Positions 42,865-56,230 of a stretch of 64,000 nucleotides of DNA are shown one piece after another (the stretch's first letter is position 1; the number at the start of each line of letters is the position of its first letter). A model generated the notes under the pieces. It was not told the DNA's origin. It saw only the letters and a list, made by a program, of their open reading frames with translations, and made no database searches. The DNA comes from Setoptus koraiensis (taxonomy: Eukaryota > Arthropoda). The stretch lies in NCBI GenBank assembly GCA_048013815.1, contig CM106586.1, forward strand, positions 7,564,001 through 7,628,000, written 5' to 3'. The translations under genes were made by a program, and so were the position numbers.

Positions 42865-45800
42865 ACACGGTCCGTGGCGACTTGGCAACGGGCGAAACGG
42901 GCGCGTTTAATTTGCGCAATTCGCGCAATTTGCGCAATTTGCACAATTTTCGCCATTTGCAAACTCGATTAATAAACTCGATTAAGCGACCGAAACTGAC
43001 AGACCGACACTGCCAATGATGATTGGCCGCAACATGGTGCACCGGCCCGTTGGCCGCCGCTGACCGACGATCAATTTTATCGGCCAATTTTATTTTATTT
43101 TATGCCAGTGGCCCATTGTTATGAATTACAATTTTTATTATTGCGCCCATTCGGGCCTCTCGACTCGAGAGTCCCGAGTCGACAGTGCGGCAACTCGCCC
43201 GAACGAGCCGATGAGCGGCCGAGCGGGCCGCGTCGCATTTGTGTCACTGTGCGTTCAGCACGACCGACCGCAACCGGCACCGGAAACAAGCGGCCCGTTC
43301 CAGCCGCGCTATCCACACCGGAAACGCTGCAGCGCGGCTCGGGGGCCCGAACGGCAGCGGACGGCCGCCGGCTCACACGTGAGAGTCACAACTTGTGACT
43401 GACAAGCCAATTCTTCAACTTGGCCAATTTGTAAGGCGTCTTAATTTGCGACAAGTGCCCGGCCGGCCGGCTGTGACAGGCCGGCCAACGGGCAACGCAA
43501 TTAGCCGTCGCGCACAATTAGCTTGAATCGGGTAAATCCGGCCGGGCGCACTCATTTTAATTAGCCGACTGTCCGCTCGTCGCTCGCCTGATGCGAGTAG
43601 CCTGATGTGTCGGACAGGCTCATTAGCGCCATTTAGCCCATTGTTGGCCGATTGGCGCCGTTTAGGGCGCCGTTGTTGTTGCTGATGGGCAACAACTCGA
43701 TCGTCGACAACAACGGCCGACAGCAGCCGACAACAACGGGCAACAACTGGCAACAGCGGCCGACAGCGGCGACGACAGCGGCCAGTTCCGACAGGTTGCG
43801 ACGGGTTGCGGCGGCCGGCGCCGGGGCGAGCGCGAAAGCGAAAGCGAAAGTGAGCGATGTGTTTGTTTGTTGAGTTGTGATGTAAGACGCCGAGCGGCCG
43901 GAATCGGCCGTTGGCTGTTTCTTTGTCAATTAAATGAGCGTTGCGCAACACACACACACGCTAGAGTTGTATTTATTTTATCATTCGCGAATCGGGCTTC
44001 CGAATTGAGCGAACGAAAGAGCGAAAATTGCCGGCGCGAATGAATGCCGGCCGCGCCAGCGAGTCGGCAAATAATGCGCCCAGTCGGCCGAGCAAGATAA
44101 ATGCAGCGAGAATAAAGGATAATAAACAAGACGAACAGCGATTGCCAGTGACCGGTCAGCAAATAATGCGTCGGCTTGCGCCGCCGGAAGAAGCGCCAAT
44201 GTCCGATGTGCGCGCTTTGTTGGCTAATTTGCCGTTGTGAGCTCACGAAGTCGGCCCAATTGGCGGCGCGGCGCGGCGCGGCTCGGCCATTGGCGGCCGG
44301 TGGCGGCCATCGGCGGCCAGTTGTGGCCAGCAGTGGCCAGTAGTGGGCAATTTGGCGCAATTGGCGGCTATCATTGATGCAAACGGCACGGACAAGCACC
44401 CATTGCGGGCCATTGCGAGCCATTGCATGCCCATTATGTCGAGCCGGGCAACTGGTCATTCTATTGTCTTTTGGAGCGCTCTCACAATGGAGCCGGGCCG
44501 CGATCGAGCGCCCTCCGCTCGCTTTCGGCTCGGCTCAATTTCGCCGCAATTTTGCGAGGGCACGCCGGCCGGCCTACCGGCCGGCCGCCGACGCCAGCAA
44601 ACAGCCGCCGCTGGCCCGCCCAACGGGCGGTTGCGGAACTGGCCGCTGGCCGGCTTCCGACGCAACAGCTTCCGATTGGCCGCGCCGTGTCGCCGCGCCG
44701 CCGACTCTCCAGCTCGAAACAAAAGTGCTGACACAAAACGAAACTTTGCACACAAAACGAAACTTTTGGCACAAAACAAAACAAGAGTTTTGTCGCTCGC
44801 AAAACCGTCGCATTTTGCACGCTGCGCCCGAGCCCGACTTAATGACGGGCCGCTCTCTGTCGCCCGCTCGCTGTGCGGTTGCATGGCGGCGAGCTAGACA
44901 AGCGGCGCCGCGTTCGTGACGACATCCATTAGCGCCTGCGGCGCCTGTACTGTCACCGCTCAGCTGTTTGCCGGCAGCTCGTTTCGGGGCGCCATCGCCG
45001 CCTGTCCGCTTATAAAGATGAAAGTTTTATCCGCCGCGGCCGGATCTGGTCGGCCCGAGTCGAGATCCGGCCCATCGACGGGCCGATTTTTGGCCATTTT
45101 TCGTGGGGGCGGGTGCCGATCCGACCAAAAGCAACATTGGCCCGATTGTGCTGTAGGGGGCGACTGTAAGGCTGGCGCTGGCGTTGTGCGAGTCGCAAAC
45201 GATATATCAAACGATGATCATTATGTATCAACGATATGCGAGCGCCCGATGTGAGCGCATAGCGGCGCCCTCCGTTACAACGATCGTAATCAATTTCATG
45301 CTCGGTTAATTATGTTTGTCAGCGAGGCGCCCACAAACAGCAAGTGGGTGGCCGATGGTCAGCCGGACACAGGCCAAATATTGCGTGAAACATACCTTTA
45401 AATGGGTGAGACAGGCGGTGCAGTTGTCGACGACGCAAACAACAATCGTCATGACTCACGACAAGCGGCTACCGCCTCGGACGACAGCAACAGCAACGAC
45501 AGCAACGACGGCGCCAACAACAATGCGTGTGTCTGCTAATTAATTAAATTTAATTAACAGCAATCAATATTGCGCAATCAGCGTTGGCTCAGCATTGACC
45601 GGCCGGCGGCGGCTTGCGCAACAGCCGGCCGCCGGCCGGCGAGCGTGGGCGTCCGCTCGTTGGCTCGTTGGCGTCGGCTTGTCCGGCGACGCGCCGGACA
45701 CACGGTCAACGGCGGGCCGGGCCGGCCCGGCCAGCAGCGGGTGGCCGGCAGCGAGTTGTTGCTGACCGTTCGCCTGTCAGCTACTGTCGTCTGTGTGTCG

Positions 45801-46716
45801 CAACAACAGTAGCTGTTTGTGGGAATTCATGCTGCGATTCGTCTGGAATCACTTTCGCTTTGTCGCTGGTGTTGCCTGTTACCTGTTGCCTGTTGGATCA
45901 ACAGTGTTGATGATTATTCAATGGATTTTGTTAATTATTTAATTGCGCAACTAGCACAACACTGTCGGACGACGGTTGGTGCTCGTTGGAGCAGCTTGAT
46001 TACGCAATACCAACAAGCCGTGTGTCATGCTGACGAGATAGAGAGAGAGAGAGAGAGTCGAGTCATTTAAAAGGGGGCGCCTCAAACTTTGTTACTTTGT
46101 ACAGCTGATTGCGTTGCCGCTGAGATGCAGAATGACAGACGACAGACAGTGTGCGTGTGACAAGTGAGAGCGGCGGTCTTGCCAAGAGAACCGTTAGTGT
46201 CATTAGGTGATTATGTTGTGAGTTAGCCACTTCACTGGGCCGCCGCTTCACTTGGCTTGCCGGGCACTCTGCGGCCAGCTAGGTCAACACACTTTTGCAG
46301 TTTGCACACACACACACTGTTGGAGTAACACTGTTGGAGTAACACTGTTGGAGTATGAACAGTGGGCATAAATAACTTTCCGTTACATAACTGTCCAATG
46401 TCGGTCGCTGTGCGCGCCGCACAACAGCGACCGGCCCGCACTGCCCAAAACAAAGCCCGTTCGACCTGCGCTACCTGACCGACGCTCAGTGGCCATGCAA
46501 TAAAGTGGCTGCCAGATACTATCTGGCCACTCCGCTCTGGCCAAACTGACCCCGGCTACCAGCGGCAGCAACAGCGACAGCGGCAACAACAACAACGAAA
46601 ACGGCAGCAACAACAACAGCAACAACAACGGCAACAACCAGAGCACTTGTTGCTGTTGCGCAACTGGCTGTTCACCTGTTCACCATTGTAGCTGCATTGT
46701 GGCCGCATTAGCTGAT

Positions 46717-46718
46717 TG

Positions 46719-46760
<42 letters not shown>
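46717..46760. repeat. (TG)n microsatellite
   Basis: About 22 TG dinucleotides with one TGCG interruption. Confidence 0.95.
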
Positions 46761-46762
<2 letters not shown>

Positions 46763-47466
46763 TAGCTGAATCAACACCTCAATCTCACAGTGATGACGCT
46801 TGATGAGATTGCCAGATTAGACAGCCAGCGACACTTGTTGTTGTTGCTGCTGTTGTTGCCGTTGTTGTTGCTGCTGTTGCTGTTGTTGTTGTTGTTGCTG
46901 CAACAACAACAGCAACTCGTATCCCGAAACAACAACGGCAACGACAGCAAGACGACACACAACAACCAACAAAAGACAAAACGACTCGCCGGCAGCAAGT
47001 GGGTGCGCCCGCTCGCAGCGTGGATGCCGACCGGTCGCCGACTGGGCTTAATTGAGAGCCGACGATAATGCGAATGCCCATCAATCGATTGTTTCTTGGC
47101 TCGACAATCGCAACTCGCAACTCGCCAACTGACCACTGGCCATTGGTCGCTCCAACAGAGCGACTGTGTCAATGTAACTTGATCGCTTTAGCTGACGACG
47201 CTGCTCTAAGATGCTGCAAACAGATAAGACACACTGGGCGCGATTCAAGGTTTGTCTTGCCATTTGGTGCTGTCGTCGTTGTTGTTGTTGTTGTTGTCGC
47301 TGTTGTTGTTGCCAGCATCCATTAGCTGCATCAACAGCGACAACAACAACAGCGACAACAAGCCGCCAGCAACAATTGGTGTTCACGGGTTCACAGGTAA
47401 CATTGAGTTGAACTCAATTGCACTTTTATTTATTCTCAATATCAATCTTGTTGCTGCAATCTTGTC

Positions 47467-47509
<43 letters not shown>

Positions 47510-47521
47510 TTGTTGTTGCTG
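47467..47521. repeat. (CTGTTG)n microsatellite
   Basis: About nine CTGTTG hexamers with TTG triplets at the end. Similar CTG/TTG or CAA/CAG tracts recur at 46830-46910, 50140-50200, 54580-54660 and 54770-54820. Confidence 0.9.
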
Positions 47522-49366
47522 CCGTTGTTCACAACAACAAGTCACAGCAACAACTTTCGCTGGTCGCTCCTTGTCGCGCCATTTACCATGTAATGCTAAT
47601 GATAAACACCATTATAAACACAATTGTTTTGCCCATTACTCATTTGCCACTTATTGCGAGTTAATTAATACAACAGTTAATTAGAGCGCGCACACACACA
47701 CACACAATTAGGCACAGTTTGTAAACTGGCAACAACAGCAACAACAACAGCAACAACAACAGCAACAACAACAGCAAAGTGTCTTGTCTCATTGCGATCT
47801 TATCGCGATCGTTGCACTTGCCGTTACAGCGACAAGTGCTTGCGATTTGTGTGATACAAACACATGCAAATGGCAAGGATAATACAGAGTAAATATATCC
47901 ATTTGTCTGCGCACAAGTACAGCTATACAAATACCTGTAGATGTGCTCCGGTGCACATTTACCGTTTCAGGCCTCGCTGCGCACATAACAACAATTTATA
48001 TTTGCCGCCCACCAATGACAATGCGCGCCGGGCCGGTGCCCCGGGGCGAGCCGCGCCGCGCCGGGTAGCGTCGGGTCGTGTCGGCCGTTTTTAGCTGTGG
48101 GCCGTTTTTGCTGTCGCCCGACAACTGAAAATTGGCGCGCACCCGGTGCCTACCCGATCGCAAGCCGTATGCGCGCAGGTACGCGGGCAGATACGGTGGC
48201 CATTGGTTACCTGTGGCCACTGAGCGCTGACTGACCATTTGTCAAGACAGTTGGCAGCGCTTTGTTTGTTGGTTGCAAACGACGCTCGCTGTCATTCATC
48301 TTTCATCGACATGCCATGTCATACAAGTTACGTACATTGTTTGCACAACTATTATCATGGGCATTGCTGATGATAATGGGCGCCGGGCCGGCCAATGTGA
48401 GCCGTAAGCGAGAGCCAATTGCAAAAATGATTAGTTATGATTCATTAGTCAGCCGGCTAATTGGCTAATGTAATTCACGCCGCTTGCATGCATTTGCAAA
48501 TTACAAATTGTAATACATGCTTACATGTAATGCTTACATAATACTATTACATAATGCATTATTATATAATGAACATCGCTTGTTTATCATGTAATGGTTA
48601 GCATACAATACAATGCAACTTACTGTAACTGTATGTATTGCGCAATCATGTGATCGATCGCATGATGCATGACGCTTCAATGTGTCGATGTTGTGAAACG
48701 GGAACATTGGCGCAGTTGCAATCACAACAATTGTCTAACGAGCAACAGCAGCACCGACAACAACACCAGCGACAACACTGACCAGGCTCACCTGTCGACG
48801 CGCCGTTACGTCGACATGTCGTTACGTCGACACACCGTTACGTCGAAGACGATACGCCGACGACGATACGGCACCACAGTGAGGGCGACCATGCCCGCGC
48901 TCAACAGAGCTTGCCACGGCCGTACCCGCAAGCCAGCACAACCGGCACAAACCATAACAAACAAGCACCAGTAAATGAATTAATTAATCAGTGCAATTTC
49001 ATGAGCGTTTGCGGTCTCGTAGCGTGAGTGTGTGCGTCTCACTAATTGGACTAATGCTAATTAGACTGATTCACAACATGCGACCCGTTAGCTAAATGGT
49101 TGTGCCAACGAGCGAGCAACTGCGCCGCTCAGTCGGTTCCAACTTCGAAGCGGATTGGCGGCGGAACGGGTTCGCGAAATGGCCGCAATTCAGTTGCGCG
49201 TTATTACCAAGGGGAATGTCGGGCCGCTCGCCCGATTCGAGTGACCACCAACCGGCCCAATGAGCGGCACGCTAACCCCTAATGACCGCCAGAGGGCGGC
49301 AACCGCCAGCGCTCCGACCGAGTGGAACACCTTGAAAAACTGGCCAGCTTCACACGGGCACTCTCA

Positions 49367-49518
49367 AATGGTCAGCTTCGAATGGTCAGCTTCGAATGGT
49401 CAGCTTCGAATGGTCAGTTTTGAATGGTCAGCTTCGAATGGTCAGCTTCGAATGGTCAGCTTCGAATGGTCAGCTTCGAATGGTCAGTTTTGAATGGTCA
49501 GCTTCGAATGGTCAGTTT
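49367..49518. repeat. 14-bp minisatellite with a five-unit higher-order repeat
   Basis: Ten full copies of AATGGTCAGCTTCG and a partial eleventh. Copies 4 and 9 carry the same TTTTG variant, so a 70-base block of five units has been duplicated. Because 14 is not a multiple of 3, the repeated open frames here are an artefact. Confidence 0.95.
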
Positions 49519-52500
49519 ATTCACAATTATCCGACAAGGAATACAAAAGTTTATCCCGAATATTGGACTGTTCGGCGGAGAGCAGCCTCTGTGGCACGCA
49601 GTCTGCGGCAGAGGCTTGCAGTTTGCCGGACAAATTGCGAATCGGCATGGACGAAATTTGAAATTCGTCCAAATTCGTCCAAATTCGCCCATGAAAATGG
49701 GCCTGGCGCGAGCGAATCGACAAAGAGAGCGAATCGACAAAGAGAGCGAATCGACAGCGAGAGCAAATTTGGAATTTCATTTTCTCTAATTCTTGATTTT
49801 AGAGTCTCGAGTCGGGCGAAACGAGATCGAGGTTCGCGCAATCCATTGTTGTGCGCTCTTTCGCGCCAACAAGATGCCGGCGATGCTGGTGAAATATTGA
49901 TTAATGGGCTCAAAGTGGCTGATGTGATGAGTTGCCGGTTGACGGGTCGCTGGGGCGCGCTGAAAAAACAATTCATAACAAACATTACAGCGCACAAACG
50001 AACGAAATACGGATAAGAGGCGAACAGCGCCAAGAAGCGGCGAGAAAATTTGATTCTCATTCTGTCGTTGGCCGCCGCTCTCGAGCTGTTATTATGGTTG
50101 CATGGGCGCCCATTACCCACACACAAGGCTAACAGGTTGTTGTTGTTGTTGCTGACGTTGTTGTTGTTGTCGTTGTTGTTGTTGTCGTTGTTGTTGTTGG
50201 CAGAGCGGCTGCCAGGGAGACGCCAGCGAGAGTCGTGACGCAAGCAACGCGCACAACGGAAGCTTGTGTTAAATTGGTAGTTGGCACAAACGAGCCAGCC
50301 CGACCAAACAGCCAATGATAATGAATAATCTTCGCTCTTTGTTTGTTCCTTCTCGGCTTCTCTGGCTTCGCTGGCTTCTCTGGCTTCGCTGGCCTCCATC
50401 TAGCTGGCCAACGATACAAGCCAGCGACAGAAAGAACAACAACAACAACAACAACAGCGCCAACAACGGCAACGACAGAAGAAGCGGGCTCACACGTATA
50501 AACAAACAAGCCGAACAAACGGAACGCCGACACCAAGCCAGCAGCGGTCTCGCCAATAGTGATCGCTGTTGCGCTGCCTGAGATGAATGATGAAAGTGGA
50601 AAGAATCGCTCCATCTCATTGTGTTATTATTGCCTTTGTTTGCCATACTTGTGTCAGTGTGTGTAAGAACCGAGCGAAGCCAACAACCATCGATCAACCG
50701 GGCCGCCAGGCCGGCCACCAGGCCGGCCTCCAGAGCCGGCCCGCTGATTGCGGGAGCGTGTCGGACAGTTTCAGCCATGGGCTTGGCCGCCGCCCGACTA
50801 CCGCTGGGCCGGCCGGCCAATCGCGCGCTCAAATCCTCGCTCGAAATCGTTGGCGGCCGGCGACATTTTAAATCTTCTCTTATCGACAATCTGCCAACAC
50901 AGGCTGGCCGAGAGAATGGCTGCGAAAAAGCGTAATTGAATCCAGAGCTGAGCCTGTGCAATGAATGGATCGCTTCGCAACGGAAACGAGCACAAACAAA
51001 TCGCTGGCTGTGTCGATTTGTCTGTGCTGGCCCCGAACGGCCAGCGATTGACAGCGACGCTCACCGGAATCAAATCTAATTGCGACCGAAATCTGGGAAT
51101 TCGCTCATCCGGTTATGCGAGCGTCGGCACAGTGGTCAGTTTGTGTCAGTGCGCTGCCGAGCACTGGCCGACCATTGACAATTGCACAAAACATAACACT
51201 CGTCAAGCAGTCAAATGCACACGAAATGCCTACGAATTTTCAACGAATTTCCAACGAATTTCCAACAAATTTCCAGCAAAATGCAAACAAATTAGCCGGC
51301 TGCAATCGGCTGCAAATGAGCCGAAAAGCAGCGGACAGTTAACACTGTAAATATAGTAGCCGGAAGTGGCCGCTCGGATCGATCGTGATTTTGAGCGGCC
51401 TGTCACTGGAGCCGTTACAGCGCTGCTGACACTAGTTGCCGACACCAGTTGCCGACCCGCTATCGGTTGCTCGCCCGACGGCGCCGGCCGACAGGTGAGC
51501 AGCAAATGGCGTCTGATTGAGACTGACACCGCTTACATAATAGCTAATGTTGCTAATAATACTGACGCGGGCACAGTTGGCGCAGACGGCCACAGCGAAT
51601 AGGAAGCGGGCCAGTTTGTCACGTTTGTTTGTTGTTTGCTGCTTCCGATTGGCTGAAAAATATTTTTTTCGGGCCTCGTTTGCGCAATTTTCGCACACAC
51701 AACGGCATGCATGCCACTGGCAAAATCACGCCAGCGAGCGGGCGAAAATTATAAATAACACACACACACACAAATGCGAGGGAAATGTGAAATATTTCGA
51801 CGAAAATATTGAAATATTCCAATGGAAACGCCGGAATATTTCAATGGAGACGCCGGAATATTTGAATGTCTCGTCGGCGCCGCTCGAGCGACTCGGGTCG
51901 CCGGCGACGGCGCACAGATCCGTCGGTGCGGCGCTCGGCAAACTGGAGCAATTACGTGTGTAGCCAATTGAAAGGCTTCTCGTCTCGTTGTTGTCACTGG
52001 CCTGATAATACACAATGCTCACATAATTCCGGCGACGCAACTCTGCCAAATGCGGCCCTTGCAGCTCTGGCGAATCGTCTGATACAATTCGCCGGCGAAT
52101 ACGGCCAGAGTTGCGTCGGCCGGCCGACGTAATTTGCATATATCAGTGGCCGGCACAATCGCGCCAGCAACGTCGTTGCGTCGGCCGCGCAAATGATTTT
52201 TCGGCTCTCATTTGTGTGCGCTCGAAACATGATGAATCCCGAGAATCATCATGACATGAGAAATGGCAAGACGGCCGGTCGTTGTGTGTGAGCCGAATGC
52301 TAATTCAATAGTCGCGGCGGCGACCGGCCAACAGGTGAATTGTTGCATGACTTGCGTTTTTGCTGGCTTGTGTTCCTGTGATTGCGCCGTCCGGCCGGCC
52401 GGCCGGCCGGAATGGTTTCTGTGGCGGGCCGGCGGCGGCGGGCAGCCGCACGACACAAGCGCAACAATCGCCGAGTAGCGCAGCATGTTTCGGGAAGCTC

Positions 52501-52989
52501 CACAATGGCCGCGCACCAATTGAGCCGGCTCGGTGTGTCATGTGTAGCGGGCGGAAAATTGTGCCGCTCGCTCGGTGATTTATGGCGCGCAGCTCGCGAT
52601 TATCCGCGCAAGTCACCTGAGTCGAGTATCGAGCCAACATGGCGACGGTTGCCATCGAAACCGAAAGCGCCGACTTGATTTCGGCGTGCTTCTGGGAGCA
52701 CAACCAACGAAAAAAAAAATCATTCAATTCATTATATCGCTGGCATTGCGTAATCACCGGTGCTTTAATTAAACAGCAACAGCGAGTGTCGCCGAGTGTT
52801 TAATTAAGCCCAAATGACAAATGAGTCACAGACACAAACAAACACACGCAACCATCGGCACAGGCAATGGCCCGAACGAGGAAATCGCTGCCCGCTCCGC
52901 TGCCAGCCGATGACATTGAGCCTCTTCCGGCGCCGGCTGCCCGGCAACCGCTCGGTGCCGCTCGGCTCGGCTCGCCTTGCAAATTGCGA

Positions 52990-53023
52990 CCACTTGTAAT
53001 GGCCGCCTGTCCATTACAAGTGG
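52990..53023. repeat. inverted repeat, 13-bp arms, 8-base loop
   Basis: CCACTTGTAATGG and CCATTACAAGTGG are exact reverse complements around CCGCCTGT. Confidence 0.96.
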
Positions 53024-53368
53024 ACGCACACAGGTCAGCAACTCGAACTTCGAATTTCGAATCTCGAATTTGGAACTTCGAAGCCGTTGAATCGCCGCTA
53101 ATTTGCATTCATCGGCAATGGGCAATTTGCTGCCACAACGGCAAAACAATCGCCTGCCCGTTGCCTGGACACAAACAATGATTAATGGTGATTATTTACA
53201 AACAATTTGCGCAGCGATCGTGCGATTGTCGTGACATCGCTCTCGTCGGCCCTGCGCCGTGTCCGGCCAAGTGCACCTAGCAGTTCCAGGCTATAACAAC
53301 TGGAGCGTCGGATCTGACCGCTCAACTTCAACTGCCGGCCGCGCCGAGCCGCAAATTTTTGCGCCGGC

Positions 53369-53391
53369 CAATCGCCGACAACCGGCGATTG
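53369..53391. repeat. inverted repeat, 9-bp arms, 5-base loop
   Basis: CAATCGCCG and CGGCGATTG around ACAAC. Confidence 0.85.
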
Positions 53392-55970
53392 TTTTGTCGC
53401 GACCGGAAGTTGCGGCTCAATTTGACGCGACGAGCGCCAACTCAGCGCAGCGAGCGCGATTTTGGCGCACTTCTGGGCGACACAATCACACATGGTGACC
53501 ATTGCTAAGCAATGGAATGCCCGCTCGAGTTGCTCTTATCACTAATTAATAATAATTAGTAATTATACTTGATATAATTGTTATTGCTGTGAGGTCGGGC
53601 CGGCCGGCCCGGTGTGGCAGTGCGCTCGGCCGTTGCCGGCCCGCTGTAAACAAATAACAGCCCGCAGCACCTCTGGCGCCCTAAACCAGATGGCGTTATT
53701 TGGTTGCGGAGTTATTTTGGTTTGTTTGTTGTGCATGCGACGAGGTTGCGCAATAAGCAACCTCACAATTGTTAGCGAAATTCCGGCCAGCGTGGCCAAT
53801 CGAGATTGCACTGGACACAGCTCTCTGCAGCGCACAGTGCAGCGATCTTGTTTAATCGCGGTTACGTAACGCGCCGTGTTGTCGATGCTCGCGACACACT
53901 CAATATTCTCAATCTTCTTGTTCGCTCCCTTTGTCTGCCTCTTGTTGTCGGTTGTTGCCGGTAGTTGGCGGTTGTTGGCGGTTGTTGGCTGTTGTTGGCG
54001 GTTGTTGCAGGCTGTTGTTGGCGGTAGTTGGCGGTTGTTGGCGCCACTGGCGAACAAAACAAACAACGCCAACGACAAGGTGAGTCGCTTCTCATGGTAG
54101 CATCTTCGCTCATCGGTTGCAGCTCGTCGTTGTTCGTGTGAGCGCCTGATGAGAGGGCTCGCCGGCGCAATCGAAACGAGACACAACAACTAGATTCGCA
54201 CAGCTTGCTGCAGCCCTCTGCGGAATTGCACAGGTGAGCGTCGAGTCATGACGCAAGCTATTGCATCACTCCTACAGCCGCAACAACAGCAACAGCAACA
54301 ACCATCGTCCAACCTGTTGAGTGGACGCCGGCACCAGCCAACGCAAGCCAGCAGAGGCAGGCCAGCGCAAGCCGACACAAAGCGACACAAAGAGCTGTCC
54401 TAATGCGATCCGCAATCTAGTTATTTGCTTATCCGGTCTCATCTCAGGTGAGCGGCTGTTTATTGCGGCTGCTGTTGGCACTGTTGTCAGATGGCGCCGG
54501 ACAGGTAGCCGATATTCAATTACCAATGCAAACACGTCTCTTGCTGTTGTTGTCGTCGTCCGTCCATGTCCGGCAACGACAACAACGGCGGCAACAACAA
54601 CAGCGGCAACAACAACAGCGGCAACAACAACAGCGGCAACAACAACAGCGGCAACGACAGGCAAGGCCAACTGTTTCGCCAATCGGAACTGTCGCTGGCC
54701 AACTGAGATTGGCTGCAATCACGGCTGTTTGGTCGACCATTCCCACCGTTGCCGATCGACGTGCTGCTGTTGTTGTTGCTGTTGTTGTTGCTGTTGTTGT
54801 TGCTGTTGCTGTTGTTGTTGTGCTGCCGTTGTCGCTCATTTGAATGAGCTGCAACAACGCCGGCAACAACAGCGGCAACAACAGCAACAACAACAACGGC
54901 AACTCCAGCGACTCGACTGACTGTAAGTGGCCTCATTAGGCTAATATGCCAATTGAATCAAATCAGCCCGAGCAAAGGCCAGCGATGAGCCGGCAGCGGC
55001 CATCGACAGCCTTGAGGCTTGCTGTTGGCCAGCTCTGGCCAGTTTGGTTTGCCGGACACTGGTCAGTTGCCAGTGCCAACATTGTTGTGCGTGGCGCCCG
55101 ATTTGAATTTGCGTGCCGCTCCGAGTGGGCCACTGGGCCGATCAATACCGCCAGACCTGGCCGCACTGTACAGAGACTGCATTAGAGAGGCTCATTAGAG
55201 TTTTGCACTTATCTAAAACTACGCGGAAATCAATTATCTGAAATTTCGGCCAAATACAAACAGTCTGTCCGCTGTTTGTTATTGCTCACATGCTGACAGT
55301 GCAGCGAATGCTAATTAATTTAGCTTATCTGTGGTAGTTTCGCATATCGCATCACATCGCTTGGTATTTATCGCTTCATCTGTGTCACGTTTCGTTTTGT
55401 CTCGTCTCGGCCCGTTTGCTGGCCACTGCATTGATGGACCGACGAGATATCTCCTGCGACTGACAGGTTGCGAGACAGGCTGGCGACAGTCGATATTTAT
55501 TACATAACATTATGTTTTATTTTATCTCTTCGGGCGCTTTCTTGTAGTTGCATTAGTGGCGAGTTGCATCGGCGCCGAGTTGCATGGTGGTGCAAATTTA
55601 TGCAACTCAAGTTTGTTTGGACGCAACGAGAATGGACTGGCGGCCAACGGTGAGTTTATCAATGGCTATTTGGCACAGTCAATATAGTCAATAATACGTT
55701 AGTGCGAGTTGCGTAATATGTTATGCATTTTTTATTGCAACAACCATTACCGGTAGTTGGCGTGATGATCAGCTGACGATCGGTGATGATCGTCAGATCA
55801 GCGATGATCGTCGCAGATAAATCAGATCAGCGATGATCGTTGCAGATAAATGAGATCAGTGGCTAGATTGGGCCAGACGAGATCAGTGGCTAGATTGGGC
55901 CAAATGAGATCGGCGATAGTGATTCGTGGAGCCGACGATATGCGGCGATTCTTCGCTGGCGGGCTAATGA

Positions 55971-56045
55971 GCCGGCCCGAACGGAGCCGAACGGAACCGA
56001 ACAGAGCCGAACAGAGCCGAACAGAACCGAACGAAACCGAACAGA
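55971..56045. repeat. 10-bp minisatellite, unit ACAGAGCCGA
   Basis: Seven 10-base units with variants ACGGAGCCGA, ACGGAACCGA, ACAGAACCGA and ACGAAACCGA. Confidence 0.92.
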
Positions 56046-56180
56046 AGGTGCTAAATATCTGGGCTGCCGTCGATCGGTTTATCTGGCCATCTCATGGCGA
56101 GCATCGCAAGCATCATTCGCGCGTCAACAATGTTTGTTTTGTCTCCCAAATACGACAGCCCAAACTCGAGCTGCCCAATG

Positions 56181-56194
56181 TGGGGGCGCCCCCA
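56181..56194. repeat. perfect 14-bp palindrome
   Basis: TGGGGGC followed by GCCCCCA, four bases before the 32-bp palindrome. Confidence 0.9.
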
Positions 56195-56198
56195 TGCA

Positions 56199-56230
56199 CA
56201 GCGACTGATCGGGCGCCCGATCAGTCGCTG
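56199..56230. repeat. perfect 32-bp palindrome, no spacer
   Basis: CAGCGACTGATCGGGC directly followed by GCCCGATCAGTCGCTG. Confidence 0.98.

Noticed and set aside
49367-49518. CRISPR-like regular repeat
   Set aside because: Units are contiguous with no unique spacers and the genome is animal; it is a minisatellite.
49396-50016. Frames with repeated Val-Ser-Phe-Glu-Trp
   Set aside because: Direct translation of the 14-bp minisatellite, which shifts frame each unit and so reads open in all three frames.
49551-50399. 282-codon minus-strand frame starting MEASEAREASEAREA
   Set aside because: The start is a short DNA repeat, the middle an asparagine run from CAA repeats, and the rest has no consistent codon bias.
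52867-53034. Plus-strand frame MARTRKSLPAPLPADDIEPL
   Set aside because: Gene-like at the start, but it runs into a perfect inverted repeat and has only a weak GTCAGC donor.
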